This document shows, in pieces, positions 55,301-63,949 of a stretch of 64,000 nt of DNA. The DNA is from an uncultured Thiotrichaceae bacterium (GTDB lineage: Bacteria; Pseudomonadota; Gammaproteobacteria; Thiotrichales; Thiotrichaceae), in assembly GCA_902727985.1 (NCBI GenBank), contig CACVAY010000117.1:16064-80063 (forward strand), read 5' to 3'. Each line of letters begins with the position of its first letter. The first letter of the stretch is position 1. The notes under the pieces were generated by a model that had not been told where the DNA came from, did not search any database, and worked only from the letters and a program-made list of their open reading frames with translations. The position numbers and the translations under genes were made by a program.

Positions 55301-55888
55301 ATCAACGGATACATCATCCAGCCATACTCCCATTGGATATTGTCTTATTTGGGGCTTTGCTGATACTTTTTGCGCCTGTAAAAAACTATCCACAATGGCA
55401 ACCTCATGGACGTTCATATCAGAAATCGAAAATACCTCCTTATTTTTTCGATTGTAGATATGCAGACTTCCTAGCGTGACATAATCCGCAGACAAGTCCA
55501 CTGGAAATGGGATATTCGGAATCTTGATATTGTAGGTCGTCTTTGCAGGCACTGGTTTTTTTCGAGGTAATAAACGTATCTCAAGCCTTTCTGCGGAAAG
55601 CCTTTTTATATTGAAACGTTTTTTTTGATAGGGCACCTGTGCAAGCTTGAGTTTGATATTATCCAAAGCGATACGATGACGTTGATTCTCCCAAACTAAC
55701 TGCTGCAAATGTAGACCCTTTATCAGGTTTCCTTTAACACCTTCAATATGCAAACCAAAATTGGCATAATTTACCAATGACACTAACGATTTGGCACCAA
55801 TGTTTGTGATCAACACGGTCACTAGCAACGCCAGCAACAATGCTGCAATTAATAGAAAATCTGCCAGCCGATGATGCGTATTCCTCAT
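52391..55888 (-). CDS. tamB: TamB, AsmA-like inner-membrane/periplasmic bridge protein
   Basis: 1165 residues (E. coli 1259). A single N-terminal signal-anchor (FLLIAALLLALLVTVLITNI) precedes a very long run of beta-strands. The C-terminal DUF490 region has GLDIRATRSVNDIKVGLNL, SYLLTGQS and KLQLGKRLGPRLYIRYITGL. TamB bridges the envelope and works with TamA in assembling certain outer-membrane proteins and in phospholipid transport. The ATG overlaps the tamA stop (ATGA). It may help insert the large barrel encoded at 28988-35344; that link is speculation. Confidence 0.94.
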   Translation of the reverse strand: MRNTHHRLADFLLIAALLLALLVTVLITNIGAKSLVSLVNYANFGLHIEGVKGNLIKGLHLQQLVWENQRHRIALDNIKLKLAQVPYQKKRFNIKRLSAERLEIRLLPRKKPVPAKTTYNIKIPNIPFPVDLSADYVTLGSLHIYNRKNKEVFSISDMNVHEVAIVDSFLQAQKVSAKPQIRQYPMGVWLDDVSVDFMQPHAMQGHGKVQYSHIVTGQFSGDAKISGTWTNYKAETSFLWKERILGKSEVKLKLEGDYDGLILSDVDLNNKSGDLTGQVNLGWFKGFTWDANVSGKHVDLSRIPKLVESNLDTDLKTKGGYDFTKKRWYFDNDFLSLNGEIAGHPLQSSGKIRLKNSLLSLHNFNAKSGINQLKLDGQITEPFYFKWDIDARDMSQVLPDYAGLIVGKGELSGTTFAPDAKGTLSVRGLRAGELNLDFAELDFDGKLRDSEVSGYIDADLNTLAFEDLSFDQAIVKMTGAGKSVETFSGKGKVQLSNFKAPKFSSQKANISFDVKDQQVGLLGELKHVQLVNQAISTAKLTGEGSIDKHNLSLNAKSSLGDLQLKARGGWFDDRWRGSINTASLKNTATGDWRLQKPSRIEVTTNAVRSSDICVTSNSRGNGCSTLSWQKGVGLSGKGRLKALPLKQFKPWLPDALDLPGMMFGIFDVKQTSEGVFGSVNLSLPDNRVGVKRSDGEMDYFHYKQGSIKLNLQGKKISSQSQLVFEGRGRLQSEGVISLNGNVHSPNIDNTFILDMKNLAWLQEFFPDLTNFQGSLSSVLHVKGALHNPAISLNSELKKGSFVIPDTGTKLSDMNIQVNSQSRDKAKITGSLRAGAGVLNVDGVLNIKRLNDWTADLNLQGKDLLFMNTLEVQSYVSPSLKINATPRLVKVSGTLHVPKTTIKLDEIPKGAVYESEDVIIKGQEEKAKSKHPIRILPNVRITLGKPITFSGFGLKSHLQGNFFVTQNKGTILSRGSLSIIDGQYRAYGQSMEIEQGVLVFNGPIGNPGLDIRATRSVNDIKVGLNLAGTLQSPKSSIFSDPPQPEDDALSYLLTGQSLSETSGDEAQLLVQAVRTLGINSGSSLLNRIGGSVGLDDVNIITYGDYKQNKLQLGKRLGPRLYIRYITGLFDTFHKIAVDYTISSKWSLEAESGEDQGIDFIYEIESN

Positions 55889-57669
55889 AGATCAGGGCCA
55901 ATACTCAGATGAAGATGCAGATCTGACGTATCATCATGAGGCACAGCAAAATCGACTCTCACCGCACCGATTGGGGAACGCCAACGTATACCTGCTCCCA
56001 CGCCTAATTTAAGCGTGGTATCTTGAGTTTGATCAAATGCATTGCCTGTATCGGCAAAGATGGCGGCACTCCATTTATCTTGGATGGGGTGTTCATATTC
56101 AAGGCTGGTTTCCAGCAAATTTCGACCACCGATGACATTGCCATCATCATTCACTTCGCCTAAGGATTCATAGTTGAAACCACGGACACTATTGATGCCT
56201 CCAGCAAAAAAGCGTAGATCTTTCGGTAAATCATCTAATTCATCACCAAATGTTTTACCCAGTTCTATGCGAGTAATCAGTCGCCCTTCTCCTATCTTCT
56301 TTACCTTTTTCCCATGTAGAGACACGCTGAAAACGGAAGCGTCACTCAGTACTTTATCAAGCGCACCTTCTGCTTCAAAACGTATTCGCCAGCCATCATC
56401 TGGAAAAAGGACTTTATCCGCTTTAACCTTTGAGTATTTCACTCCTGCCAACGTTAACCGTGACTTTGTCGCAGACTCTCCAAGCACTGTCGTTCGGTCA
56501 TCAAGGTAACTCAGAGACAGCGTTCGCTTCCAATCACTGTCTCGCAGGCTTGTCGATACAATCCCAACACGAAAGTTTTCACTTTCGACATCATCATTAT
56601 TCTCCTGCTTGTAGCTTGCCGTATAAAACAGGTTGTTTCTGTCCGGATCATCTTTGGGAACGGTTAACTGTGTTTTCAGTTCATTAATACGTTGTGATAA
56701 GCCAACCTCGATATTGAGCCTACGACCCGATGACCCCGTCCAACGTCGCTCCATACTTGCTTTTGAACGTAATCCGGTATCCGTTCCGTAACCTAAACGA
56801 AGTTTATACCCATTCCTCTTTCGTTCTTTTAAGGTAATCACTATAGGGATGGCCTGTTGTTTCGCGGCCTCATATTTAGCCGCTACGCTGACCATTGCGT
56901 AATAACCGCTGTTTTGCAATAACTGTTGCTGACGTATCATCTCCGCTGAACTGAAATACTCTCCTTCTTTTATCACCACAAAACGTCTTAGGTATTTATC
57001 CTCGAGAATTTTCTGCGCTACCGAAATATTTCCATAGCGAAAGCGTTTACCTGTCACAAAGGTCATGTTGATTTCGGCACTGTTATTCTGCAAATCCAGA
57101 ATAATCTGTTTTGTTTGAAACCTCGCATCCAGATATCCTCTCTGTTGTGCCATTTCCAAAAGATTATTTTTATAGTCGGTATAGATTTTATGATTAAGAA
57201 TATCGTTCTTTTGGTAGGGTGATTTCTGGAAAACAGCCATCAATTGCTCATCTTGACGCCCCTCTCCGACTATTTCAATACGTTGTTTTTTGATCCTGAC
57301 GGGAGGCCCAGGCACTATCTTCGCAGTCACCTTCCAGCATGTTTCATCATTGATAAACGTGATGCGATTGCTTGATTGGTAGTAGCCCAATGCACGTTCT
57401 GCACGTTTTAACTTATTTTGAAGTGCCCTTTGAAATTTACCCATCGTTTCGAGGTCTGCCCAACAAGGTGGACGATACGCTGGCAAGCGAGCAATAATGT
57501 TTTTCTCTAAGGAGCCCCGTGCACCATCGATATTAATATTGAGCTTTGTTAACAAGGCTTCTTCCTCCGCCCAAGCTTCACCGATAGTCAAAGCCAAACA
57601 AACACCAACGATTCGTAACAACAAACCTATATCACGCTTATTTTTCGAAACTCCAACGAAGCATTGCAT
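55885..57669 (-). CDS. tamA: TamA, Omp85-family outer-membrane assembly protein
   Basis: About 595 residues from the ATG at 57669, giving a signal peptide ending GEAWA; this start overlaps the dacB end by 32 bases, and a downstream TTG is an alternative. POTRA domains cover residues about 25-260 (YRPPCWADLETMGKFQRALQ, FRYGNISVAQKIL, EGEYFSSAEMI). The Omp85 barrel follows, with FFAGGINSVRGFNYESLG, the conserved lid-lock loop VRGF, and ends in GAVRVDFAVPHDD...LHLSIGPDL. It pairs with TamB encoded directly downstream. Confidence 0.94.
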   Translation of the reverse strand: MQCFVGVSKNKRDIGLLLRIVGVCLALTIGEAWAEEEALLTKLNINIDGARGSLEKNIIARLPAYRPPCWADLETMGKFQRALQNKLKRAERALGYYQSSNRITFINDETCWKVTAKIVPGPPVRIKKQRIEIVGEGRQDEQLMAVFQKSPYQKNDILNHKIYTDYKNNLLEMAQQRGYLDARFQTKQIILDLQNNSAEINMTFVTGKRFRYGNISVAQKILEDKYLRRFVVIKEGEYFSSAEMIRQQQLLQNSGYYAMVSVAAKYEAAKQQAIPIVITLKERKRNGYKLRLGYGTDTGLRSKASMERRWTGSSGRRLNIEVGLSQRINELKTQLTVPKDDPDRNNLFYTASYKQENNDDVESENFRVGIVSTSLRDSDWKRTLSLSYLDDRTTVLGESATKSRLTLAGVKYSKVKADKVLFPDDGWRIRFEAEGALDKVLSDASVFSVSLHGKKVKKIGEGRLITRIELGKTFGDELDDLPKDLRFFAGGINSVRGFNYESLGEVNDDGNVIGGRNLLETSLEYEHPIQDKWSAAIFADTGNAFDQTQDTTLKLGVGAGIRWRSPIGAVRVDFAVPHDDTSDLHLHLSIGPDL

Positions 57670-59056
57670 CCTGAATTCTGGAACCTCTTCCTCCACCAAT
57701 TTTGGGGCCATTATGATGTATGACAACGGCGAGCCATTTTCCTTTTCGAGTCAGCATATAACCCGCAATCGCTTTTGAATTTCTTAGTGTCCCCGTCTTC
57801 ATATGGGAGCGCCCACGTTGATCACCTTTGCGAAAACGTTTGACCATGGTTCCATCAAGACCAGATAGTGCCAGTGAAGACATAAACTCGGGCATAAAAG
57901 GGTCATTCCAAGCCTTCTGTAATAACTGCATATGTTGTCGTGTTGTTATGCGCGCGATCCTTGAGAGACCTGATCCATTGTCGATGATAATACCTTGATG
58001 ATCAATGTTATTCTCTTCAAGCACATCCAGTATTGCTGTTCGCCCTTTCTCCAGCGTTCCGGGCGCTCCATACTTCTTCGCACCGAGCGTTAATAAGAGC
58101 TGACGCGTCATAACGTTGTTACTCCATTTATTGATTACTCTAATCTGGTCTCCCAAACTGTCAGAGTAGTACGTATGGAAGCGTTTATCTGACTGCGTAA
58201 CTTTTCCTTTTTTTAACGTACCTGTGAGCTCCCCTCCCATACCTCTCCAGAAATCTCGGAAGCCATTATAGGCATGCTCATCAGCCTCAGAAATAGCCCG
58301 CAAAATATATTGTTGCCCGCACTGTGCTGAATAGCTTCCAGCAATTATTACTTTATTCTTCGTGCGTGAAATTGTTGGTCGATGATGCTTACGGGCGCAT
58401 CGCTTACTCGAATATTTGACACGGTTGGTATAACTGTATTCTGGAATCCATGGATAAGGAATGATATCAATACGCTTTTCTTCTTTATCTGGACGAAATA
58501 ATAAACGCGTTGCCTGAAAGTTATACATTAAGGCAGAAGGTATTGCGTTATAGGTTCTAAAAGGCCGGTTATCAAATTTACCTGGGTCAGTTTTAGGAAT
58601 ATCAAAATAGCTGTTATCGATAATGATATTACCCGTAATCTTTTTTAATCCTCTATCACGAATACCTTGGACAAACTTCCAATATTTTTCATGAATAAGA
58701 AAAGGATCTCCATAACCTTTAAGTATAAGATCACCCTTTAATACGCCACTTTTGATCGAGCCACGTATCCAGGCTTCGGTCTTCCAAGAGTAATTTGGCT
58801 TTAACGTTTTTAGGGCAGCATAGGTTGTCAACAACTTCATGGTTGACGCTGGATTACGCGAAACATCAATATTATGCGAAATTAAGGATTTCCCTGAACT
58901 TAACTCTTTGACTGATACGCTTAGGTTTTTATTCGGAATCTTATGTTTTTTTAGAAGCTGGCGAACCTCTTCCGGTAATGCTCCGGCACTATCTGAGGAG
59001 CCCTTTGCAATCGCATACGAAGAAACAATAAATGTGAGGAGCAGGTAGAACCCCAT
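57638..59056 (-). CDS. dacB: D-alanyl-D-alanine carboxypeptidase/endopeptidase (PBP4)
   Basis: About 472 residues from the ATG at 59056 (a TTG seven codons upstream also fits). The signal peptide is MGFYLLLTFIVSSYAIA. The class C penicillin-binding motifs are SxxK in NPASTMKLL (S71, K74), SxN in KWSNNVMTRQL, and KTG in HMKTGTLRNSKAIAGYM. The long insert between the first two motifs is typical of PBP4. It trims peptidoglycan cross-links in the periplasm. It is co-oriented with trmO upstream and tamA downstream. Confidence 0.95.
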   Translation of the reverse strand: MGFYLLLTFIVSSYAIAKGSSDSAGALPEEVRQLLKKHKIPNKNLSVSVKELSSGKSLISHNIDVSRNPASTMKLLTTYAALKTLKPNYSWKTEAWIRGSIKSGVLKGDLILKGYGDPFLIHEKYWKFVQGIRDRGLKKITGNIIIDNSYFDIPKTDPGKFDNRPFRTYNAIPSALMYNFQATRLLFRPDKEEKRIDIIPYPWIPEYSYTNRVKYSSKRCARKHHRPTISRTKNKVIIAGSYSAQCGQQYILRAISEADEHAYNGFRDFWRGMGGELTGTLKKGKVTQSDKRFHTYYSDSLGDQIRVINKWSNNVMTRQLLLTLGAKKYGAPGTLEKGRTAILDVLEENNIDHQGIIIDNGSGLSRIARITTRQHMQLLQKAWNDPFMPEFMSSLALSGLDGTMVKRFRKGDQRGRSHMKTGTLRNSKAIAGYMLTRKGKWLAVVIHHNGPKIGGGRGSRIQDAMLRWSFEK

Positions 59057-59120
59057 CGTTCTTATGAAAAAACTCAAAATAGCAGCCCATTATTTTTTAT
59101 TAGATATTTTAGGTTTTATG

Positions 59121-59816
59121 CTACCAAAGAGCATCCACGATTACCACAGCATCCTGATAACGGTATTTTATATCAAAGTCATAAAGCCGTATGCGATGGA
59201 CTTTTCCTGAAGTAGTACGCTGATGAGCGGGTCTGATTTCATAGCTTAGAATGTCCCTAATAACACTTTTTATATCGACATCAAACTGCTTTGACTTCGA
59301 CGATGCTTGCTCATCTGCTAATGGCATAAACTCAACAAGAAACTCAGTCTCTGGCTGCTCTTTGGCAAAGCCTCCAACAGCACCATCAATAGCATCTGCG
59401 TAGGGTAAATAGGGTTTGATATCAAATACGGGCGTATTATCTAAAATATCCAAACCACTTAATATGATGCATGTCCGATCATAGCCCTCACTCTGACATT
59501 GAATAGCAACAATTTTACCTACTGAAAGCCCAATACCATTGGGACGAAACGGTGCTCTGGAAGCCCAAACACCTACTTTTTGTTGCCCACCTAACCTTGG
59601 CGGTTTGACGGTAGACTTCCATTCTTCACGTAATGATTGATGAAACTGGAAAACCACCCATAGATGAGAAAACTCACTTAAACCAACAAGCGCATCTTCA
59701 TCACCATAGTTATGTTCAAACTCAAGCCGTGAATGAACACCTTCAATTATCCCAAATTGCCGAGGTATCCCGAACTTTTGCTTATAAGGAGATCTTATTG
59801 TTGCTATTAACTTCAT
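59121..59816 (-). CDS. trmO: tRNA (adenine(37)-N6)-methyltransferase TrmO (TsaA/YaeB)
   Basis: 231 residues (E. coli 235). The UPF0066 signature is complete: IATIRSPYKQKFGIPRQ, LSEFSHLWVVFQFH, RLGGQQKVGVWASRAPFRPN, GIGLSVGKI, LDILDNTPVFDIKPYLPYAD, and the C-terminal VHRIRLYDFDIKYRY. The enzyme adds a methyl group to t6A37 of tRNA-Thr using S-adenosylmethionine. It appears to be the first gene of a trmO-dacB-tamA-tamB run. Confidence 0.95.
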   Translation of the reverse strand: MKLIATIRSPYKQKFGIPRQFGIIEGVHSRLEFEHNYGDEDALVGLSEFSHLWVVFQFHQSLREEWKSTVKPPRLGGQQKVGVWASRAPFRPNGIGLSVGKIVAIQCQSEGYDRTCIILSGLDILDNTPVFDIKPYLPYADAIDGAVGGFAKEQPETEFLVEFMPLADEQASSKSKQFDVDIKSVIRDILSYEIRPAHQRTTSGKVHRIRLYDFDIKYRYQDAVVIVDALW

Positions 59817-60169
59817 AGAACACTGTTATTAAATGATTTTCTTAGAAATTACATCTGAAACTGAACATCAAATTAACGGTTCTAAATAATCATTGCAAAT
59901 GATATACTTATGCCATATTAAAGAAACACAGCTTGGCTTGACTAATAACTACACGGAAAGCGTCACATCTCAGACACGGATTCTTATAGCTCTTACTTCA
60001 TCTACATTACAAAAACAAAAATATTAGAAACTTATAACAAACGCAAGGTTTCCGATAGTTATTTGTAGAAAGAGTTCTTTCGTCGCAAATTTATGGTGAT
60101 ACTCTCCTTATAAAAGTAACATGATCTGATATTAAAAATCAGAATAACTAAACTACAAGGTTTTCCAGC
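59817..60169. other. divergent promoter region trmO / tyrosine kinase gene
   Basis: No gene is seen in these 353 AT-rich bases. One possible sigma-70 promoter on the plus strand is TTGCAA (59893-59898), a 17-bp spacer, then TATTAA (59916-59921). That would leave a 5' leader of about 240 nt before the Wzc-like gene, typical of regulated capsule or exopolysaccharide operons. AAGG lies nine bases before the ATG at 60170. Confidence 0.35.
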
Positions 60170-62491
60170 ATGAAACCCCAACAAGAAACGCATATTGTTG
60201 CATTCGACAACCCAAACAGCACCAACTTGGCACACGCAAACAATCAGCAACTCGACACAAGAGTTGAACCTTACCCAACTCAACAACACGCCCCTTCTGA
60301 TGAAAAACCAGCAGATGTTCGAGATGTATTAAGCACATTGGGAAGAAAAAAGTGGTTAATCTTCGGAATTGCCTCCCTCTTTACTGTTATTGCTATGATT
60401 ATTTCATTAGCGATGACACCCGTATATCGCGCAGCAGCAACCATTAAGATTGACCCTGATGAGAAAAAACTTTTCGATTTTGATGTCAAAACTGGCAACA
60501 GAAGTCCGATGGAAAACAAAGAGTTTATGCAAACGCAATACAAACTTCTTAAAAGTCGAACGCTGGCACGTCGGGTCATAGACACTTTAGAATTAGAAGC
60601 CTCACTACTTGCAAAAGCTAATAACGCTAGCAACAGACCTTTTTACGCTGATTTTATGGAGGACTTTAACGCAAAAATGGAGGCAAATGCGGTTACTTCT
60701 TCTGATATAAAAACCCCTAATACGACGCCACCAGCTGAACTTGAGTTTTTACTGAACCTCGATATAAAACCAGTCGTTAACTCCCAGCTAGTGAATATCT
60801 ATTTTACTGATAAAGATCCAGAATTGGCAGCAGCTATCGTCAATAACCTGACAGCCAAGTTTATCGAAATGAACCTCGACAGTCGTCGTGATGTCGCATC
60901 AGATTCCAAGAATTTTCTATTAGAACAAATCTCGCAAACTAAAAGTGATCTGGAAGCTTCTGAAAAAGAACTAGTTGACTATGAGCGTAAATATAATATC
61001 GCCAATACTGGCAAGGGTTCAACACCTGATGGTAACAGTTATGACATCATAAACAATGATTACACTCGAGCCAAGACTCAACGTATAGATGCAGAAGCCG
61101 CATATCGCCAACAACAAAACTCAGCAGGCGAGATCCGCATTTTGGATAATCTCGTTATTCAACAGCTCAAGTCTGAACTACAAACACTACAAAATCGGTA
61201 CCAACAAGACCTCCAGCAATTTAAACCCCAGTATCCTGCGATGGTAGCATTGCGTCAACGAATAAACACCACACAACAAAGTTTGAACCGAGAAATAAAC
61301 ACGGTAAAACAGAGCACAAGTCAGGATCTTAAAAAAAGATTTGATGCAGCCAGACAAAAAGAGCAAGAGCTAAGCAAAGAGCGGGAACGTGAACGACTAC
61401 GCCTGCTAAATTCTCGTGATAAAAACAATGGCCATGTAACGATTCAGCGTGAAGTGCAAACTAACCGCGAACTCTATGAAGGTCTCCTTCAGCGTGTGAA
61501 AGAAGTTAGCATTGCTGGCGGCGTAGGCAGCAGTAACATATCCATCATCGACCCTGCTCTTATACCATTCGAAAAACATAAACCAAATACCAAACTCAAT
61601 ATGGCTCTTGGTCTTGTTCTTGGTACCCTAATTGGTGGCTTACTAGCACTTCTACTTGATACAAGAGACGATAGAATCAGATCTGTTGACGACTTGAAAA
61701 AGTTGACGCAGCTCCCTGTACTTGGAGTATTTCCAAACACAAAAGTAAAATCTAATACCCGAGGAAAACGTCAACCTATTTTAGTGACCGACCATCCATC
61801 CTCCGCCATGTCAGAAGCTTTTAGGTCCTTACGGACAAACATGCTCTTCTCTACCTCTGAGGGCATTCCTAAATTGCTCCATTTAACTAGCTCAGGCTCT
61901 GGTGAAGGTAAAAGTAACACCGCGATCAATTTGGCTTGCGTCTTTGCGCAAACAGGAAAAAATGTCTTAATCATTGATGCAGACTTACGTAAGCCCTCTT
62001 TACATAAATACTTGAAACTATCAAACCAAAGAGGACTGTGTAATTACCTGGATAACGAAATTGAAATTTCTGAAATCGAATCAGAAACATCTATAGAAGG
62101 TCTAACGGCAATAACATCTGGCGGTGTAAGCCCTAATCCTGCGGATCAATTATCAAGCGACAAAATGGTTGAGCTTCTTAGAATGGCATCCGATGCTTAT
62201 GATCTGGTCATCATAGACTCTCCACCTGTGATGGGGTTAGCTGATGCATTAATCTTATCTAACCGCTCTACCGCAACCTTATTCATTGTATCAAGTCATG
62301 AAGCTCGCAAGAGCCACATCCTTGGCGCATTAGAGAGACTCAGAATGGGATATGGGAATGTCATTGGCTTTGTTCTAACAAAATCTCGTGAGGGGAAAAA
62401 ATCTGGATATGGTTATGATTATGAGTATGGCAACTCATGGGCTAAACAATCCAATAATAGTAACTTGACTCAACTCGAACAAAAAAGCTAG
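60170..62491 (+). CDS. Wzc-like polysaccharide co-polymerase / bacterial tyrosine autokinase
   Basis: 773 residues. After a polar 55-residue leader comes TM1 (WLIFGIASLFTVIAMIISLAM, about 63-83), the Wzz chain-length domain, a long coiled coil (about 250-450), and TM2 (ALGLVLGTLIGGLLALLLD, about 475-495). The cytoplasmic kinase has Walker A TSSGSGEGKSNTA (about 571-583), Walker A' VLIIDADLRKP (about 599) and Walker B LVIIDSPPVMG (about 679). A Tyr cluster GYGYDYEYG (about 745-753) supplies the autophosphorylation sites. Such proteins control length and export of capsule or exopolysaccharide through a Wza-type pore. No wza, phosphatase or glycosyltransferase gene is adjacent. A strong terminator follows at once. 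Confidence 0.93.
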   Translation: MKPQQETHIVAFDNPNSTNLAHANNQQLDTRVEPYPTQQHAPSDEKPADVRDVLSTLGRKKWLIFGIASLFTVIAMIISLAMTPVYRAAATIKIDPDEKKLFDFDVKTGNRSPMENKEFMQTQYKLLKSRTLARRVIDTLELEASLLAKANNASNRPFYADFMEDFNAKMEANAVTSSDIKTPNTTPPAELEFLLNLDIKPVVNSQLVNIYFTDKDPELAAAIVNNLTAKFIEMNLDSRRDVASDSKNFLLEQISQTKSDLEASEKELVDYERKYNIANTGKGSTPDGNSYDIINNDYTRAKTQRIDAEAAYRQQQNSAGEIRILDNLVIQQLKSELQTLQNRYQQDLQQFKPQYPAMVALRQRINTTQQSLNREINTVKQSTSQDLKKRFDAARQKEQELSKERERERLRLLNSRDKNNGHVTIQREVQTNRELYEGLLQRVKEVSIAGGVGSSNISIIDPALIPFEKHKPNTKLNMALGLVLGTLIGGLLALLLDTRDDRIRSVDDLKKLTQLPVLGVFPNTKVKSNTRGKRQPILVTDHPSSAMSEAFRSLRTNMLFSTSEGIPKLLHLTSSGSGEGKSNTAINLACVFAQTGKNVLIIDADLRKPSLHKYLKLSNQRGLCNYLDNEIEISEIESETSIEGLTAITSGGVSPNPADQLSSDKMVELLRMASDAYDLVIIDSPPVMGLADALILSNRSTATLFIVSSHEARKSHILGALERLRMGYGNVIGFVLTKSREGKKSGYGYDYEYGNSWAKQSNNSNLTQLEQKS

Positions 62492-62498
62492 TAACTAC

Positions 62499-62540
62499 AA
62501 CAACTGGTGAGTCTGTCGTCTTGGGCTCACCGGTTGTTTT
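62499..62540 (+). terminator. rho-independent terminator of the tyrosine-kinase gene
   Basis: AACAACTGGTGAG pairs with CTCACCGGTTGTT (one G-U) around a 14-nt loop and ends in four T. It starts eight bases after the stop codon, so the kinase gene is transcribed alone. Confidence 0.88.
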
Positions 62541-62705
62541 ATGACTTCAGAAACACAGTTCCAACATCTATCTGATGTTAAAAACAATGATATCACCGCT
62601 GTCGAACTGCTCCCCTTTCATTGCACACTCTCTAAACAGCTCATCAAACAGACCATGAAAAACGCTTCTGTTTGGCTTACACATAACAACGCACTATTAA
62701 CATGG
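62541..62705 (+). pseudogene. 5' stub of a probable RluA-type pseudouridine synthase gene
   Basis: From the ATG at 62541 the frame reads TAVELLPFHCTLSKQLIKQT, MKNASVWLTHNNALL and then loses similarity, ending after 61 codons. The pattern (helix, LSKQxIKQxMxxxxVWL) resembles the N-terminal RNA-binding part of some gammaproteobacterial RluA-family pseudouridine synthases. The catalytic domain is absent. An IS3-family relic begins about 100 bp further on and probably caused the truncation. The assignment is tentative because only about 45 informative residues remain. Confidence 0.45.
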
Positions 62706-62830
62706 AACGTTAATGTTAGATTTTGATAAAATCTGCGACTCACTTAAAACGTTTGAAAATGAACAACGCTGATTATGGGTGTTAGTGAGCAAAAATATCT
62801 GACGTGGTCAACCTATTTGAAACAACTCAG

Positions 62831-63636
62831 TTAAGCTACTTTTTTCATATCCATAAATTGTTCTTCAAAATCATTAGGAGAGCAATAGCCTAGATAGGAA
62901 TGTAGGCGAGTGCTGTTATAGAACATGGAAATGTCATTCAATATATCCTGCTGTGCTTCATAACGTGTTTGGTGGCTTTTCCACTGCACGCGCTCCTGCT
63001 TTAGACTACCAAATAAGCTCTCGGCAACCGCGTTATCCCAGCAGTCACCTCTGCGACTGATGCTTCCTTTGACGTCATGCCCCTCGACTCTCCAAAAGTG
63101 TTCTAAAGGGTTTGCTGACATATTGTGAACCCTGATCAGAATGATGGACCAGTCCAGCCTGTGGTTTGCGTTGCCAAATGGCTATTGCCAGTGCATCATA
63201 GACCAGTCGGACTTTCATACGTGAACTCATGCTCCACCCCACGACTTTTCGGGAGTACAGGTCAATGACAACGGCCAGATATAAGTGATATCGGCGACAT
63301 CAACCTGATCGGGCTGGATGGTCGAAAAATTACGTTCTATCAGATTACCGTAAACCGGTTGTTGATGATCACTGTTGGTAGTGACTTTGTATTTCTTTCA
63401 TCAGCTTTCTGGCCTTGTTGCGACTGACTGGGAAACTTAATGCATTCAGAGCCTCCTTCATGCGACGACTGCCGTAGCTATACTCCGATTCATGAGTGAT
63501 GAATTTGACCCATGCCAGCATTTCCTGATGAACAGGACAGACTGCCAGCAGCCTCTTTTCGGCTGTAGCCTTGCTCAATAACAAGGCTAACAGCGTCTTC
63601 TTTAAACTCTTTTGTATGTTTCTTTCGGGTGGTCAT
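62831..63636 (-). mobile_element. IS3-family element relic with several deletions
   Basis: orfA starts at the ATG at 63636 (MTTRKKHTKEFKEDAVSLVI, RKEAAGSL) and breaks after about 33 codons. The orfB HTH_21 part follows out of frame (WVKFITHESEYSYGSRRMKE, NKARKLMKEI). The rve integrase domain comes next with a frameshift near 63280 ([18 protein letters not shown] partly restored in another frame), then [12 protein letters not shown]. The C-terminal part is intact from 63121: SRRGDCWDNAVAESLFGSLK with the catalytic Glu, and FYNSTRLHSYLGYCSPNDFE. At least two deletions and a frameshift make it inactive. Element ends are perhaps near 62800 and 63697, but I cannot define the terminal repeats. Confidence 0.88.
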
Positions 63637-63819
63637 TTTTCTTTCCTCAGTTAAGTTAATCTTACTTAAGCAACACCTCGGACAGTTTTCAGTATGAAAC
63701 ATACTTAAAACTTGTAAGATGTTGACATTTAATAAGTTTTCGTTTTTATGTGAAAATACAAATATCATTATAAAACAACAATTTAAAAAAAATGTCCGAA
63801 GTATTGTTAAGGAGCCTCT

Positions 63820-63873
63820 GATCAAGTCCGAACAATATTGGAACCGAGGCTTTAGCCTCGCCTAACGTATTGA
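63820..63873. repeat. inverted 54-bp partial copy of the 39.8-kb MITE-like element
   Basis: Reverse complement of 39801-39854 with about three mismatches, including the palindrome CGAGGC-TTTA-GCCTCG (63845-63860). The rest of the element is absent; after 63873 the sequence is unrelated. Confidence 0.8.
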
Positions 63874-63883
63874 GACTCAACAA

Positions 63884-63949
63884 CCACCAGCTAAAGACTG
63901 GTGGGTTAGTATTAAGGACTAAAGTCCGGATACGGGTCACAAGACCCGT
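63884..63949. repeat. cluster of three short perfect hairpins
   Basis: CCACCAG/CTGGTGG (63884-63904), GGACT/AGTCC (63916-63927) and ACGGGTC/GACCCGT (63932-63949) follow one another, directly after the palindrome of the neighbouring repeat. No coding sequence is visible from 63637 to 64000; 63698-63819 is AT-rich and featureless to me. Confidence 0.65.
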
